Assembly: GCA_012798535.1 (NCBI GenBank)
Contig: JAAZMZ010000073.1
Span: 1-40,355, forward strand
Length of the DNA: 40,355 nucleotides
From: Leptolinea sp.
Lineage (GTDB): Bacteria; Chloroflexota; Anaerolineae; Anaerolineales; Anaerolineaceae
Direction: 5' to 3'
Positions 11,139-19,300 of the stretch are shown here, in pieces. The notes under the pieces are model-generated. The model made no database searches and had not been told where the DNA came from. It saw only the letters and a list, made by a program, of their open reading frames with translations. Each line of letters opens with the position of its first letter. Position 1 is the stretch's first letter. A program made the translations under genes and the position numbers.

Positions 11139-11832
11139 GTTTGAACACCTCAATATAGTGATCTTCGATCGAACGGTTGTATTCAGTGCGCACATTTTCG
11201 GCCGAATCGGCGACCACCAGATTTCCTGATTTCAGAAAAAACACATCATCCAGAATGGTCTCTACATCTTTCACTTGATGTGTGGCGATCATCACCGAGC
11301 TTTCCTCGTTCATCCCGGATAGGATCGTTTTAATGATATTGTGCTTGCCGAGCGGATCGATCCAGCCGATGGGTTCATCCAGCAGGTAGAGGCGGGCGTT
11401 GCGGGCGAAGGTCAGCATGACCAACACCTTAATGGTTGTCCCTTTGGAAAGGGAGCTGACCCGGTCGGCCTTGCTCAATTCGAGGATGCCGCACAGCTCA
11501 TCGGCGCGCTTTATGTCAAAATCGGCGAACATATCGGCATAATAGTGGATCGCGTCGCGCACACGCATCCACTCGAACAGATGGTTGTGGTCGGGCATGA
11601 AAGCGGTCATGCGGTGAATGGCTTCGACAGAAGCCTGACCGCAAACCAGCGCCTTGCCTGAATTGGCCCGGGTGATCTGCATGATAACCTTCATCAGGGT
11701 GGTCTTTCCCGCGCCGTTTGGACCCATTAAACCGGCCACCCGCCCGGATTCCAGGCTCAGGCTTACCCCGTTTAACGCCATCCGGGAATTAAACATCTTA
11801 GTAACATCCTGCACTTCGAGTATCGCGCTCAT
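11131..11832 (-). CDS. ABC exporter ATP-binding subunit
   Basis: This 233-residue ATPase has Walker A GPNGAGKTT and Walker B LYLLDEP. The signature is a divergent LSKG in place of LSGG, and the switch His is in ATHQ. Similar LSKG signatures occur in ATPases of small ABC-2 exporters. It energises the membrane subunit encoded next. Its ATG overlaps the GntR regulator's stop by 4 bp (ATGA), and its end overlaps the permease gene by 8 bp, so the three genes form a tight operon. Confidence 0.93.
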   Translation of the reverse strand: MSAILEVQDVTKMFNSRMALNGVSLSLESGRVAGLMGPNGAGKTTLMKVIMQITRANSGKALVCGQASVEAIHRMTAFMPDHNHLFEWMRVRDAIHYYADMFADFDIKRADELCGILELSKADRVSSLSKGTTIKVLVMLTFARNARLYLLDEPIGWIDPLGKHNIIKTILSGMNEESSVMIATHQVKDVETILDDVFFLKSGNLVVADSAENVRTEYNRSIEDHYIEVFKHA

Positions 11833-12185
11833 TTTTGCACTGCCTTTTCAACAATGTCAAGGATTTCATTGTTCGTGAAGCCGATACCGCGCATTCCCTG
11901 AACAAATTCGGCCACCATGCCGCCACACATCTCTTTTTTCAGTGACCGGATGATCTTTTCATCTTCCGTTACAAAACTGCCCACTCCTCGCTGGGTGGAA
12001 ATCACTTCTTCGCGTTCCAGTTCTGAACACGCACGCTGCATGGTATTCAAATTGACCCCGAATTTTTCTGACAAAACTCTCACTGATTCGATCCTTTCCC
12101 CGCGGGACAGAACGCCGGTAACAATGTCTTTTTTTATACTGTCCATGATTTGAAGGTAGATTGGAACGGTTGGGTTAAATTTCAT
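11829..12185 (-). CDS. GntR-family repressor, YtrA subfamily
   Basis: This 118-residue protein has an N-terminal winged helix that begins PTVPIYLQIMDSIKKDI, the usual opening of YtrA-type GntR proteins. Only a short helical C-terminal tail (about 45 residues) follows, which fits dimerisation without a large ligand domain. The start is the ATG at 12185 with GAAGGA upstream; the longer frame to 12281 runs through the promoter. It is the first gene of the ABC exporter operon and probably represses its own promoter through the palindrome at 12208-12233. Confidence 0.92.
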   Translation of the reverse strand: MKFNPTVPIYLQIMDSIKKDIVTGVLSRGERIESVRVLSEKFGVNLNTMQRACSELEREEVISTQRGVGSFVTEDEKIIRSLKKEMCGGMVAEFVQGMRGIGFTNNEILDIVEKAVQK

Positions 12186-12207
12186 GCGTTCATCCTTCTG
12201 TATTAGT

Positions 12208-12233
12208 GTTATAGTTACATAATACACTATAAC
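12208..12233. promoter_or_regulatory. Probable operator of the YtrA-type repressor
   Basis: A perfect 8-bp inverted repeat, GTTATAGT (12208-12215) and ACTATAAC (12226-12233), is separated by 10 bp. It covers the -10 element and the expected start of transcription of the GntR operon. The layout fits self-repression. The regulator assignment is inferred from position. Confidence 0.7.
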
Positions 12234-12247
12234 TATCAACATGTCAA
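12219..12247 (-). promoter_or_regulatory. Sigma-A-type promoter of the GntR/ABC operon
   Basis: On the minus strand a consensus -35 TTGACA (12247-12242) is followed after 17 bp by the -10 TATTAT (12224-12219). This is the best promoter in the window. It lies 34 bp before the GntR start codon and is overlapped by the palindromic operator. Confidence 0.8.
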
Positions 12248-12320
12248 GGATTGGCGCCTGTCTCATTCCCGTTTTCCACATGTGAGTACAATAAGCTCAC
12301 TTTATTTATCGAGCTGAGAT

Positions 12321-13523
12321 ATGAACATATTGATTTTTAACTGCGGGAGTTCTTCCCAGGGTTTCAAGGTTTATGAGGTGCAGCCGGGTAAAAAGCCAAA
12401 CGTGCTTGTTTCCGGTAAGGCGCTCAATGTGGCCACCCGCACCCGTGCCAGTTCGTCCATTCGCTGGGATTTCCGGGGAAACACCGGCACGCGTGAGATA
12501 TCACTTCCTTCGCATACCGCGGCGGCCGCCGAGATCATCCGTCTTCTTCAGTCCACCGGATTGACCTTGGATGCCGTGGGACACCGCTTTGTTCACGGCG
12601 GTACCCGCTTCCAGAAGACCACACGTATCGACGAAAACAGTCTCCGTGGATTGAAAGAGTGTTTTTCGCTGGCGCCCATCCACAATCCCAATTCATATGC
12701 TGTGATCGAAATATGCCGAGAATTGCTGCCAGATGCAGGCCAGTACGCGGTGTTTGATACCGCCTTCCATGCCGGAATGCCCGCCGCCTCGCGCGAGTAT
12801 GCCCTTCCCCGCAGCCTGGCTTTGCAGAACGGTTTCCGTAAGTATGGCTTTCACGGGCTGTCATACCAGTATATTTCTGCCCGCACGGCTGAATACCTGG
12901 GCAGGCCGCTGTCTGATCTCAAATTGATCCTGTGTCACCTGGGAACCGGCGGTTCGAGCATCACGGCGGTGAAAGACGGGCATTCTCTGGATTCGTCGAT
13001 GGGTTATTCCCCCCTGGCCGGACTGGTGATGTCGACACGCTGTGGCGATCTCGACGCCGGAATCATCCTGGACCTGATCCGCGGCGGCAGATCGGCGGAT
13101 GAGGTTGAATCCATCCTGAATACCCAATCCGGATTGATCGGGCTGTCCGGTTTTTCGTCCAATCTAGAGGAGGTGATCGAAGAAAGTGAAAAAGGGAACG
13201 CAGACTGCCGTCTGGCGTTCGAAGTCTACGCCCACCGGCTGCGGCTCTATCTGGGCGCGTTTCACTGGCTTCTGAACAGCACCGATGCCATTGTGTTCAC
13301 CGATGATGTGGGGGTCAGATGCTGGCGTTTGCGCGCGGCGGTTTGCGGGGATGTCAAAAACCTGGGAATTGAACTGGACGCGGCCGCCAACCGCGCAGCC
13401 AGACCGGGAAAAGCCACCTGTATCAGTGCGGCTTCTTCCCGGACGAAAATCCTGGTGATGCCCACCGACGAGGAACGTATCATTCTGGAAGAAGTGCTGT
13501 GTGAAATGAACCTCACAGATTGA
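12321..13523 (+). CDS. Divergent acetate-kinase-family protein
   Basis: This 400-residue protein has the length and order of motifs of acetate/propionate kinase: NCGSSS, GHRFVHGG (Arg89), FDTAFH (Asp146), KYGFHG (His178), CHLGTG, STRCGD (Arg240) and PTDEE (Glu384). Several residues that are nearly invariant in AckA are changed. The Asn of HLGNG is Thr209, the Lys after SSS is missing, HGTSH has become HGLSY, and the ADP-site motif GIGEN reads DVGVR. It may use another carboxylate or phosphoryl donor, or be weakly active or regulatory. No phosphotransacetylase gene is nearby. The ATG at 12321 has only a weak ribosome site; the gene diverges from the GntR operon. Confidence 0.85.
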   Translation: MNILIFNCGSSSQGFKVYEVQPGKKPNVLVSGKALNVATRTRASSSIRWDFRGNTGTREISLPSHTAAAAEIIRLLQSTGLTLDAVGHRFVHGGTRFQKTTRIDENSLRGLKECFSLAPIHNPNSYAVIEICRELLPDAGQYAVFDTAFHAGMPAASREYALPRSLALQNGFRKYGFHGLSYQYISARTAEYLGRPLSDLKLILCHLGTGGSSITAVKDGHSLDSSMGYSPLAGLVMSTRCGDLDAGIILDLIRGGRSADEVESILNTQSGLIGLSGFSSNLEEVIEESEKGNADCRLAFEVYAHRLRLYLGAFHWLLNSTDAIVFTDDVGVRCWRLRAAVCGDVKNLGIELDAAANRAARPGKATCISAASSRTKILVMPTDEERIILEEVLCEMNLTD

Positions 13524-13550
13524 TCCACCACGGCATCAAGAGTTCTCCGA

Positions 13551-13556
13551 TAGAAT
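13551..13556 (+). promoter_or_regulatory. Candidate -10 of the AraC-type gene
   Basis: TAGAAT lies 7 bp before the ATG at 13564, so transcription would begin at or next to the start codon, giving a leaderless message. No Shine-Dalgarno precedes that ATG. No good -35 is seen, so this is tentative. Confidence 0.35.
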
Positions 13557-13563
13557 TGGCCGT

Positions 13564-14442
13564 ATGCCTGCTTCCCATTCTGAACGGATTGTTCAATTCG
13601 TGCGTGATCCGGCGTTGAAATCTGTTGAATTGCGGTATTCGCAATATGATCAGCCGGTTTTTCACCGCCACAATCACGACAGTTACTCCATTGGATTGGT
13701 AAAAAAAGGCACCACCCGTTTTCATCTCGTGCAGCACTCCGAAACGGTCATTGCGGTAAATCCGGGGGACGTGGTGTTGATCAATCCTCACGAGGTGCAT
13801 GCCTGCAACCCGGAAGAGGGATCGGTATTCGCGTATTACATGCTATACCTTGGCCAGGAATACTTTCGGTGTCTTGTCGAAGATATCACCGGCTACCCGG
13901 GAGAGAACTTTAGATTTCCTCTGCCTGTTTTGAGAAAAGATACCATCCGGCGGTGTGTAAACCGGCTTTGCCTTTCCATGATGCACGGCGGCAGCCGCCT
14001 GGAAATCGAAACCGCCTTGCATGAAACGACGGCTGTCATTCTGCTTTGCTGTGGCGGTATGCACACCCAGCCTCTGGAAAGCCGTCATTCCGCGGATATA
14101 CAGAATGGTTATGTCTATTTGCAGGAACATTTGGCAGAAAATATTTCTCTGCAGGAACTGGCCGCGCTTTCCAACCTGAGTCCTTTCCATTTTCTGCGGC
14201 TGTTTCGCCGGCGTTACGGACTGCCGCCCCACACATGCCAGCTTCAAATGCGCCTCAACCACGCCCGCCAGCTTCTGGCGGAAGGAGAATCCATAGCCGC
14301 CACGGCGGCTGCCGTCGGATTTGCCGACCAGAGCCACTTCACCCGCGCCTTCCGCCGCTCGGTTGGAACCACACCGCTGCAATATCAGGTTGGTTTTTCG
14401 ACGGCTACCGCAGCAATCCGATACTGCCGGTCAACCGGTTGA
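13564..14442 (+). CDS. AraC-family transcriptional regulator with cupin sensor domain
   Basis: This 292-residue protein has an N-terminal cupin (AraC-binding) domain with FHRHNHDSYSIGLV and PGDVVLINPHEVHAC. Two C-terminal helix-turn-helix motifs follow (LQELAALSNLSPFHFLRLF and IAATAAAVGFADQSHFTRAF). Such proteins usually sense a small ligand and activate nearby genes. The likely target is the convergent DUF2000 gene, whose coding region it overlaps by 38 bp, or an unlinked exporter. It follows the acetate-kinase-like gene by 40 bp but may have its own promoter. The ligand is unknown. Confidence 0.92.
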   Translation: MPASHSERIVQFVRDPALKSVELRYSQYDQPVFHRHNHDSYSIGLVKKGTTRFHLVQHSETVIAVNPGDVVLINPHEVHACNPEEGSVFAYYMLYLGQEYFRCLVEDITGYPGENFRFPLPVLRKDTIRRCVNRLCLSMMHGGSRLEIETALHETTAVILLCCGGMHTQPLESRHSADIQNGYVYLQEHLAENISLQELAALSNLSPFHFLRLFRRRYGLPPHTCQLQMRLNHARQLLAEGESIAATAAAVGFADQSHFTRAFRRSVGTTPLQYQVGFSTATAAIRYCRSTG

Positions 14443-14812
14443 CTTCTTTCTCCTCACCGTAGATCGCGATCCCCAGATAATGCAGGTCTTCGGAAGCTGT
14501 TTGCGACAACCGGGCGCGGTAGTCCTTATACCGTTTGGACTGCTGCGCGGCATCGCAAAAATCCACAAAGTACAACGAACTCTCTGGTAACGCCAGCAGC
14601 CTTTCACGGAGTGACTTGATCAGATCACTGTCCCCTTTCAGCAATGGGACAGTCGCTTCGGTAATACCTGCGTGCCGCGTGCCGTCCCTGTCAAGAACAT
14701 CCTCTCCGACGATCTCCGGAACATTCCGCCCGACACTGATGGCCAGAACGGCTACTGTATTGGCCAGCAAACCAAGAGGAAGGCCGGCATCCACCACCAT
14801 GACACATTTCAT
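14405..14812 (-). CDS. DUF2000-family protein
   Basis: This 135-residue protein matches the DUF2000 pattern: CVMVVDAGLPLGLLANTVAV at the start, then VGRNVPEIVGEDV and GTRHAGIT. The biochemical role of the family is unknown. The start at 14812 puts the conserved strand at the N terminus and has GGAG 6 nt upstream. The open frame extends to 14908 (167 residues), but that ATG lacks a clear ribosome site. The gene runs towards the AraC gene and overlaps its last 38 bp on the other strand. Confidence 0.8.
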   Translation of the reverse strand: MKCVMVVDAGLPLGLLANTVAVLAISVGRNVPEIVGEDVLDRDGTRHAGITEATVPLLKGDSDLIKSLRERLLALPESSLYFVDFCDAAQQSKRYKDYRARLSQTASEDLHYLGIAIYGEEKEVNRLTGSIGLLR

Positions 14813-14962
14813 AAGACACTCCGGATCATCATTTGCCGGGAAGCTTAATCGATGCGTTGCGGGAAGGATAGAAAGAAATTGCTTTATCTCATGTCTGGAC
14901 AGGCTCATTTGACAACCCGATAGAGGCGGCCATTACTATCAGTGAATCGAGTATTTAATACC

Positions 14963-14989
14963 TTGAAAGAATCTATAAGCCTGTATAAT
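14963..14989 (+). promoter_or_regulatory. Candidate promoter of the zinc-ribbon/GNAT gene group
   Basis: A perfect -10 TATAAT (14984-14989) is preceded after 15 bp by TTGAAA (14963-14968). The spacing is short, but the -10 is consensus. It lies 67 bp before the ATG at 15056. A second weaker pair (TTGACA at 14909 with TACTAT at 14934, 19 bp apart) lies further upstream. Confidence 0.5.
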
Positions 14990-15055
14990 TCTCTTTCACC
15001 AAAGCAGGGTTAAACACAATTCTCTGAACAAACCGGTAAAAGGGTGAAAGAAGAC

Positions 15056-15466
15056 ATGGGTAAAGAAAATAAACAAAAAGAAAAACTCAGCGGCGGATGG
15101 GAAAGCGTTCACGCCGCCTTATGGTTGATCGGCCTGGCGATCATCGCCTGGCAGGGATGGTGGTGGCCGGGTATTCTTGTGCTGGTAGCTCTTTCTGTCC
15201 TGTTTGAAGCCGTGATCAAGAAGATCGCTCCGGATGCCTTCGTTATCGTGAAAAAAGACGAAGAGAACAAATCCTTCGAATTTTCTCCGCCCAACCCCGA
15301 TCCATCCGTAAAATCCACGGCTCAGCCTGTTCACCGCGCCGACCTTTTGCCGACGAACTGCCCGAAATGCGGCGCACCCACCCGCTCCCATGAAGTCATA
15401 TGGACCGGTGCTCAATCGGCAGATTGCCCTTTTTGCGGATCCAATCTGCCCATGAAGAAAGCTTGA
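15056..15466 (+). CDS. Small membrane protein with C-terminal zinc ribbon
   Basis: This 136-residue protein of unknown function has a charged N terminus (KENKQKEK). Two adjacent membrane helices follow (about residues 17-55, rich in Trp). After a cytoplasmic linker it ends in a zinc ribbon made of CPKCG and CPFCG, 23 residues apart. It resembles other uncharacterised two-helix plus zinc-ribbon proteins; no function is assigned. The ATG at 15056 was chosen over the in-frame GTG at 15044; the ribosome site is weak for both. It is the first gene of a probable plus-strand group running to 17603. Confidence 0.7.
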   Translation: MGKENKQKEKLSGGWESVHAALWLIGLAIIAWQGWWWPGILVLVALSVLFEAVIKKIAPDAFVIVKKDEENKSFEFSPPNPDPSVKSTAQPVHRADLLPTNCPKCGAPTRSHEVIWTGAQSADCPFCGSNLPMKKA

Positions 15467-15496
15467 ACTCATCCTTTTCTTGAAGGGGGAGAACCC

Positions 15497-16012
15497 TTGA
15501 AACTGATCCCTTTCCAAACAGATCATTTTTCCACACTGGCAGGCTGGTTTTCCTGCGAAGCCGATGTCGTGCAGTGGGGCGGCCCGTTTGTGCACTACCC
15601 ATTGGATACCTCCCAGATGCAGGCGCTGTTGGATGAATGCCGGACTGAACCGCCCCATCGAATATGCTGGATGGCCGGGGATGCTGACCAACTGGTGGGT
15701 CATGTCGAACTGGGACTCGACTGGCGCAATGGGAATGCCATTCTCCAGCGGGTCATCATCGGGCCGCCTTTCCGCAGCCGCGGCCTGGCAGAACCTATGG
15801 TCAGGCAGGTGATACAGCAGGCATTTGCCATTCCACAGATCGCCCGTCTGGAATTAAATGTATACACCTTCAATACACCGGCAATCAAGACCTATGCACG
15901 GCTGGGATTCATCCACGAAGGTACACGCCGCGCTTCCACCCTGGTCGGGGAGGAACGCTGGGATACTGCTGTCATGGCTATTTTGCGCGAGGAGTACACG
16001 CCAGCCTCGTAG
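15497..16012 (+). CDS. GNAT-family N-acetyltransferase
   Basis: This 171-residue protein has the GNAT fold: strand 4 in ILQRVIIGPPFRSRGLA with the acetyl-CoA pyrophosphate loop (RSRGLAEPM), and LNVYTFNTPAIKTYARLGF in the C-terminal half. That pattern is typical of the RimJ/RimL-like acetyltransferase group (Acetyltransf_3 type). The acceptor (protein N terminus, amino acid or drug) is unknown. The start is TTG at 15497 with GGGGGAGA about 5 nt upstream. It follows the zinc-ribbon gene by 30 bp. Confidence 0.88.
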   Translation: MKLIPFQTDHFSTLAGWFSCEADVVQWGGPFVHYPLDTSQMQALLDECRTEPPHRICWMAGDADQLVGHVELGLDWRNGNAILQRVIIGPPFRSRGLAEPMVRQVIQQAFAIPQIARLELNVYTFNTPAIKTYARLGFIHEGTRRASTLVGEERWDTAVMAILREEYTPAS

Positions 16013-16105
16013 GATTTCTGCTGTGTTGAATCGTAGACACCTCACGGTTGCCGGATTCATCTTTTTAGCTAATAGTCAATCTCATTATGACAGGGAGAAT
16101 TATCC

Positions 16106-16792
16106 ATGAAACCCGTCAGCCGTAATTCCAAATTGGTCAGGATGGTCTTAGTTCGTTTGATTTTTAGTTTTCTCGCTCTGGCGGCTGCATTCTTCCTGCC
16201 GGCAGGCAGCCTGAACTACTGGCAGGCATGGGCGTATCTGGCTGTTCTGTTCATCCCCTTCTGTTTCGCATTGGTCTATCTGGTCCGCAACCATCCAGAT
16301 CTGCTGGAACGCCGTATGCGTTACCACGAACGGGAAAAAGAACAACAATTGATCGTTAAATTATCCATTTTTACCTTTGCCCTCGCATACATTCTTCCCG
16401 GTCTGGATTATCGCTTTGGATGGTCGCAGGTTCCGGTCTGGCTGGTATGGGTTTCTCTGGCGGTTGTCCTGGCATCCTATTTCTTCGTGGTCAGTGTATT
16501 CCGCACGAATCAGTATGCTTCACGGATTGTTGAGGTTGAACAGGAACAGACTGTGATCAGCAGCGGACCCTATGCCTTAGTCCGGCATCCCATGTATTTT
16601 GGTACGGTAATCATGTATGTCTTCTCACCACTGGCTCTCGGTTCCTACTGGTCGATCATCCCCGCCCTGTTCATATTTCCGGTACTTATTTTTCGACTTT
16701 TGAACGAAGAAAAAGTGCTGGAACGCGATCTTAAAGGTTACAGGGAATATGAGGCGAAGGTAAAATATCACCTCTTCCCAGGGATCTGGTGA
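16106..16792 (+). CDS. Isoprenylcysteine carboxyl methyltransferase-like membrane protein
   Basis: This 228-residue membrane protein has about five hydrophobic segments. Its C-terminal signature is SSGPYALVRHPMYFG, followed by an EEK...L...GY.EY pattern that ends KYHLFPGIW, typical of the bacterial ICMT/PEMT-like methyltransferases. Such proteins bind S-adenosylmethionine at the membrane surface and methylate lipid-like or isoprenoid substrates. The actual substrate in bacteria is mostly unknown. The ATG at 16106 has AGGGAGA upstream. It lies between the GNAT and flavoprotein genes in the same direction. Confidence 0.85.
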   Translation: MKPVSRNSKLVRMVLVRLIFSFLALAAAFFLPAGSLNYWQAWAYLAVLFIPFCFALVYLVRNHPDLLERRMRYHEREKEQQLIVKLSIFTFALAYILPGLDYRFGWSQVPVWLVWVSLAVVLASYFFVVSVFRTNQYASRIVEVEQEQTVISSGPYALVRHPMYFGTVIMYVFSPLALGSYWSIIPALFIFPVLIFRLLNEEKVLERDLKGYREYEAKVKYHLFPGIW

Positions 16793-16817
16793 TCGTTCAC
16801 CGGATTAAAGGTGCAAC

Positions 16818-17603
16818 ATGCAGGTGCTGTATCTCACCAGCAGTTTTCGAAAGAACGGAAATACAGCCCGTGTGGTCGATCTACTCCGGCAGGAAATCCA
16901 GGATCAGTGGAAGGCCGGGAATGATTTGCTTACGTTCGAAATCATCAATTTATGTGAGCAGCCATTGCAGTACTGCCGCGGCTGCCGGATTTGTTTTGAC
17001 CGCGGTGAGACTTTTTGTCCGTACTGGGAGGAAATTGCTCCGCTGAAAACCGCCCTGCGGGAGGCGGATGTGTGGATTCTGGCCAGTCCGGTCTACGTGG
17101 ATGATATCAACGGATTGATGAAGACATTCCTTGACCGGATAGCACACGTTAACCACCGGCCGGAATTTGCCGGTAAATATACCTGGTTACTGACCACTTC
17201 CGGCACAGGTTCCAGCGGCCACGCGGCCCGCACCCTGGCTTCCACTCTGCGAACCTGGGGGGTATATATTATCGGTCAGCGCGATTTCGTCTGCGGTGGT
17301 TTATCCAGCCGCGAAGATCTATCCGTCCGGTATCATGCGGTGCTGGCAGGCATAGCCCGCAAGATCATCACCACGGTCACCCGGATGAAATCGCAGACGC
17401 CTTCTTTTCTCTCTCTGCTGTTTTTCCGGGTGCAGCAGCGCCTGTGGCAGCGTCACGTCGAGGATTCAATTGACTACCATTACTGGGAATCCAGAGGCTG
17501 GGTCGATCCCGGAGTGACTTATTTCTATGCGCATCGAACCAATCCGCTCATAGTGGCAGCGGCCCGGTTCACCGGAACGATCATCGCCGGTTTCTTTCAA
17601 TAG
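16818..17603 (+). CDS. Iron-sulfur flavoprotein of the NADPH-dependent FMN reductase family
   Basis: This 261-residue protein has a flavodoxin-like N-terminal fold (VLYLTSSFRKNGNT) with the FMN loop ASPVYVDDINGLMK. Cys53, Cys56, Cys59 and Cys67 give the compact motif C-x2-C-x2-C-x7-C, as in the methanogen iron-sulfur flavoprotein Isf, where it binds a 4Fe-4S cluster next to FMN. Such proteins shuttle electrons or reduce oxidants in anaerobes. An extra C-terminal region of about 70 residues, with aromatic and hydrophobic segments (about 195-261), is not part of the core family. The ATG at 16818 has AAAGGTG upstream. It ends 5 bp before the stop of the convergent glycosyltransferase gene. Confidence 0.85.
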   Translation: MQVLYLTSSFRKNGNTARVVDLLRQEIQDQWKAGNDLLTFEIINLCEQPLQYCRGCRICFDRGETFCPYWEEIAPLKTALREADVWILASPVYVDDINGLMKTFLDRIAHVNHRPEFAGKYTWLLTTSGTGSSGHAARTLASTLRTWGVYIIGQRDFVCGGLSSREDLSVRYHAVLAGIARKIITTVTRMKSQTPSFLSLLFFRVQQRLWQRHVEDSIDYHYWESRGWVDPGVTYFYAHRTNPLIVAAARFTGTIIAGFFQ

Positions 17604-17608
17604 CCGGT

Positions 17609-19207
17609 TCAGTTGGGATAAGCTTTTAACCAATCGTCGTAATAGCCGGTATTCAACCGCCAGATTTCCTGCAGTCTGCCAGATGCGAACAGGTCACCTT
17701 TTATGGCCACACTCAACCTGTCATAATAGGCAGCCAGGTTTGGATCGGTGATCTGATTCTCCCCGCTCTGCAGCGTCTCCAGATACCCATCCGGTATCTT
17801 GCGGCGGAAATGCCCGATCTGCCAGGTATTCTCTCCGGCGATCGGCAGGCGCGCCAGCAGAGCATCAGGTAGCGCCAGTTTATCGACCACATGATAATAC
17901 GGACCAGCCTGGTAACTCAGCATGCCGATGCCATCCAGCACTTCGACTTTAAAGTTGTCGTTGTAACGCTGCCAGCCGCGTTCATTCCACGGAAAATCCG
18001 GGAAGGGTTTGGCAAGTGTGTAATTCAACAAACCCCGGTCAGCATAATAGGAACCACGCTCATCCACCACGCCGGAAGCCGGCAGTTGTTCCGCGCGATA
18101 GGAGGCATTACTGCCTAACGGATTTACGCCGAAAGCCAGACCGGTCATACAGAGAGCAGCCGCCAGTCTCACGAGAGTATTTCGCCGCAAGTCTAAACGC
18201 ATCAAGATGATCGCCGCGACCAGGAAGGGCGCGGCGAAAAAACGGCCGCTCATGAAATCGCCGCCGATGCGCAGAATATACAATAAATACAGCAGAATAC
18301 CGGTCAAAATCGGCAGGAAATCCCACCGTTTCTGGCAGATGACCAGACCAAATACGAAGACAATCACCAACAGCGTGAGCGGATCAAAATTGAAAGTGCC
18401 CAGGTAGTACACCAATCCCTGCCAGAAGAGGATGCCCTGCGCGATGCCAGTGTGAATCTTCGCGTAATACGTATTCGGGAAGGGGAAGCCGTAATAGAAA
18501 AGGGAGAAGGCTTCCCAGACTATGACCGGAAGGATACCCACCGCCGCATAACCGACCGCTTTCCAGCTTCGAGCCTTCCACAGACGCCAGGCCAGAATGG
18601 GAGCATACAACAACATAATATCCAGACGGTTCAACACTCCCAGACTGGCGATCAGGGTAAGTTCTCCGATGGACTTCAGCCGGTCTAATTTACCGGCCTC
18701 CTCAAGCTGGAAGTAGCGGGCGAAGAACCAGGCCAGGATCAGATAAGTGAGGGCTTCCTCCAACCCCGATGTGGCGTAATCGGTGAACGCCCGTGAAAAG
18801 GTCAGCAGAGCCACTCCGGCCACCGCCGCCGGCCAGTCGCGGGCAACCCGCCGCGCAAACAACCACACCGCGCCAACCGAACAGGCAATGGAAACAACGA
18901 TCACCGTCCAGGGAAGCCGGGCGGCCAGGAAGAATCGACCCAGGAATGTATTGACCAGGGCATACGCCCCGGAGGTCAGGAAAAACCACAAAGGATGGGT
19001 ATAGGCCTGAACACGTTCCCCGATATTAAAGACCGGACCATACCCGTGCAGGAAATTTTCCACCACCCGGAAGGTGATATAGGCATCATCAGAGATCCAT
19101 GCCGTACGAATGACCACGAACAGGAATACCAGCACAGCCAGCAGGATAAAAAGACCTTCCTGTGATGAGCCGGCCTGATTCGCGGATTTTTTGCAATCTC
19201 TTTCCAT
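17609..19207 (-). CDS. GT-C-type membrane glycosyltransferase, AftB-like
   Basis: This 532-residue protein has about ten membrane segments followed by a soluble C-terminal part (about 370-532). The first external loop carries the DD motif (Asp40-Asp41 in SDDAYITFR), then PVFNIGERVQAYTHPLW; YATSGLEEAL follows near residue 150. This pattern is typical of GT-C enzymes that use polyprenyl-phosphate sugars, and it resembles mycobacterial AftB-type arabinofuranosyltransferases. It would add a sugar to a cell-surface glycan or glycoprotein outside the membrane. Donor and acceptor are unknown. The ATG at 19207 is preceded by TAGGT. It diverges from the pcm gene. Confidence 0.75.
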   Translation of the reverse strand: MERDCKKSANQAGSSQEGLFILLAVLVFLFVVIRTAWISDDAYITFRVVENFLHGYGPVFNIGERVQAYTHPLWFFLTSGAYALVNTFLGRFFLAARLPWTVIVVSIACSVGAVWLFARRVARDWPAAVAGVALLTFSRAFTDYATSGLEEALTYLILAWFFARYFQLEEAGKLDRLKSIGELTLIASLGVLNRLDIMLLYAPILAWRLWKARSWKAVGYAAVGILPVIVWEAFSLFYYGFPFPNTYYAKIHTGIAQGILFWQGLVYYLGTFNFDPLTLLVIVFVFGLVICQKRWDFLPILTGILLYLLYILRIGGDFMSGRFFAAPFLVAAIILMRLDLRRNTLVRLAAALCMTGLAFGVNPLGSNASYRAEQLPASGVVDERGSYYADRGLLNYTLAKPFPDFPWNERGWQRYNDNFKVEVLDGIGMLSYQAGPYYHVVDKLALPDALLARLPIAGENTWQIGHFRRKIPDGYLETLQSGENQITDPNLAAYYDRLSVAIKGDLFASGRLQEIWRLNTGYYDDWLKAYPN

Positions 19208-19285
19208 AAAATACCTACGTTGAATTGTACACGCTCCTGAGAAAAACCAGAAGAAGACACGATTCCTTTTTCAGCTTTCGGTCTT

Positions 19286-19291
19286 TATAAT
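19286..19291 (+). promoter_or_regulatory. Candidate -10 of the pcm/phosphoesterase operon
   Basis: A consensus TATAAT lies 9 bp before the ATG at 19301, which has no Shine-Dalgarno. Transcription would start within about 3 nt of that ATG (leaderless), or the message would use the ATG at 19346, which has AGGAA upstream. The -35 region is poor. Confidence 0.45.
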
Positions 19292-19300
19292 GAATTCAAG

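Noticed and set aside
11139..11195. Longer start for the ABC-2 permease
   Set aside because: The extra 19 residues are read inside the ATPase gene in another frame; the ATG at 11138 gives the usual short overlap.
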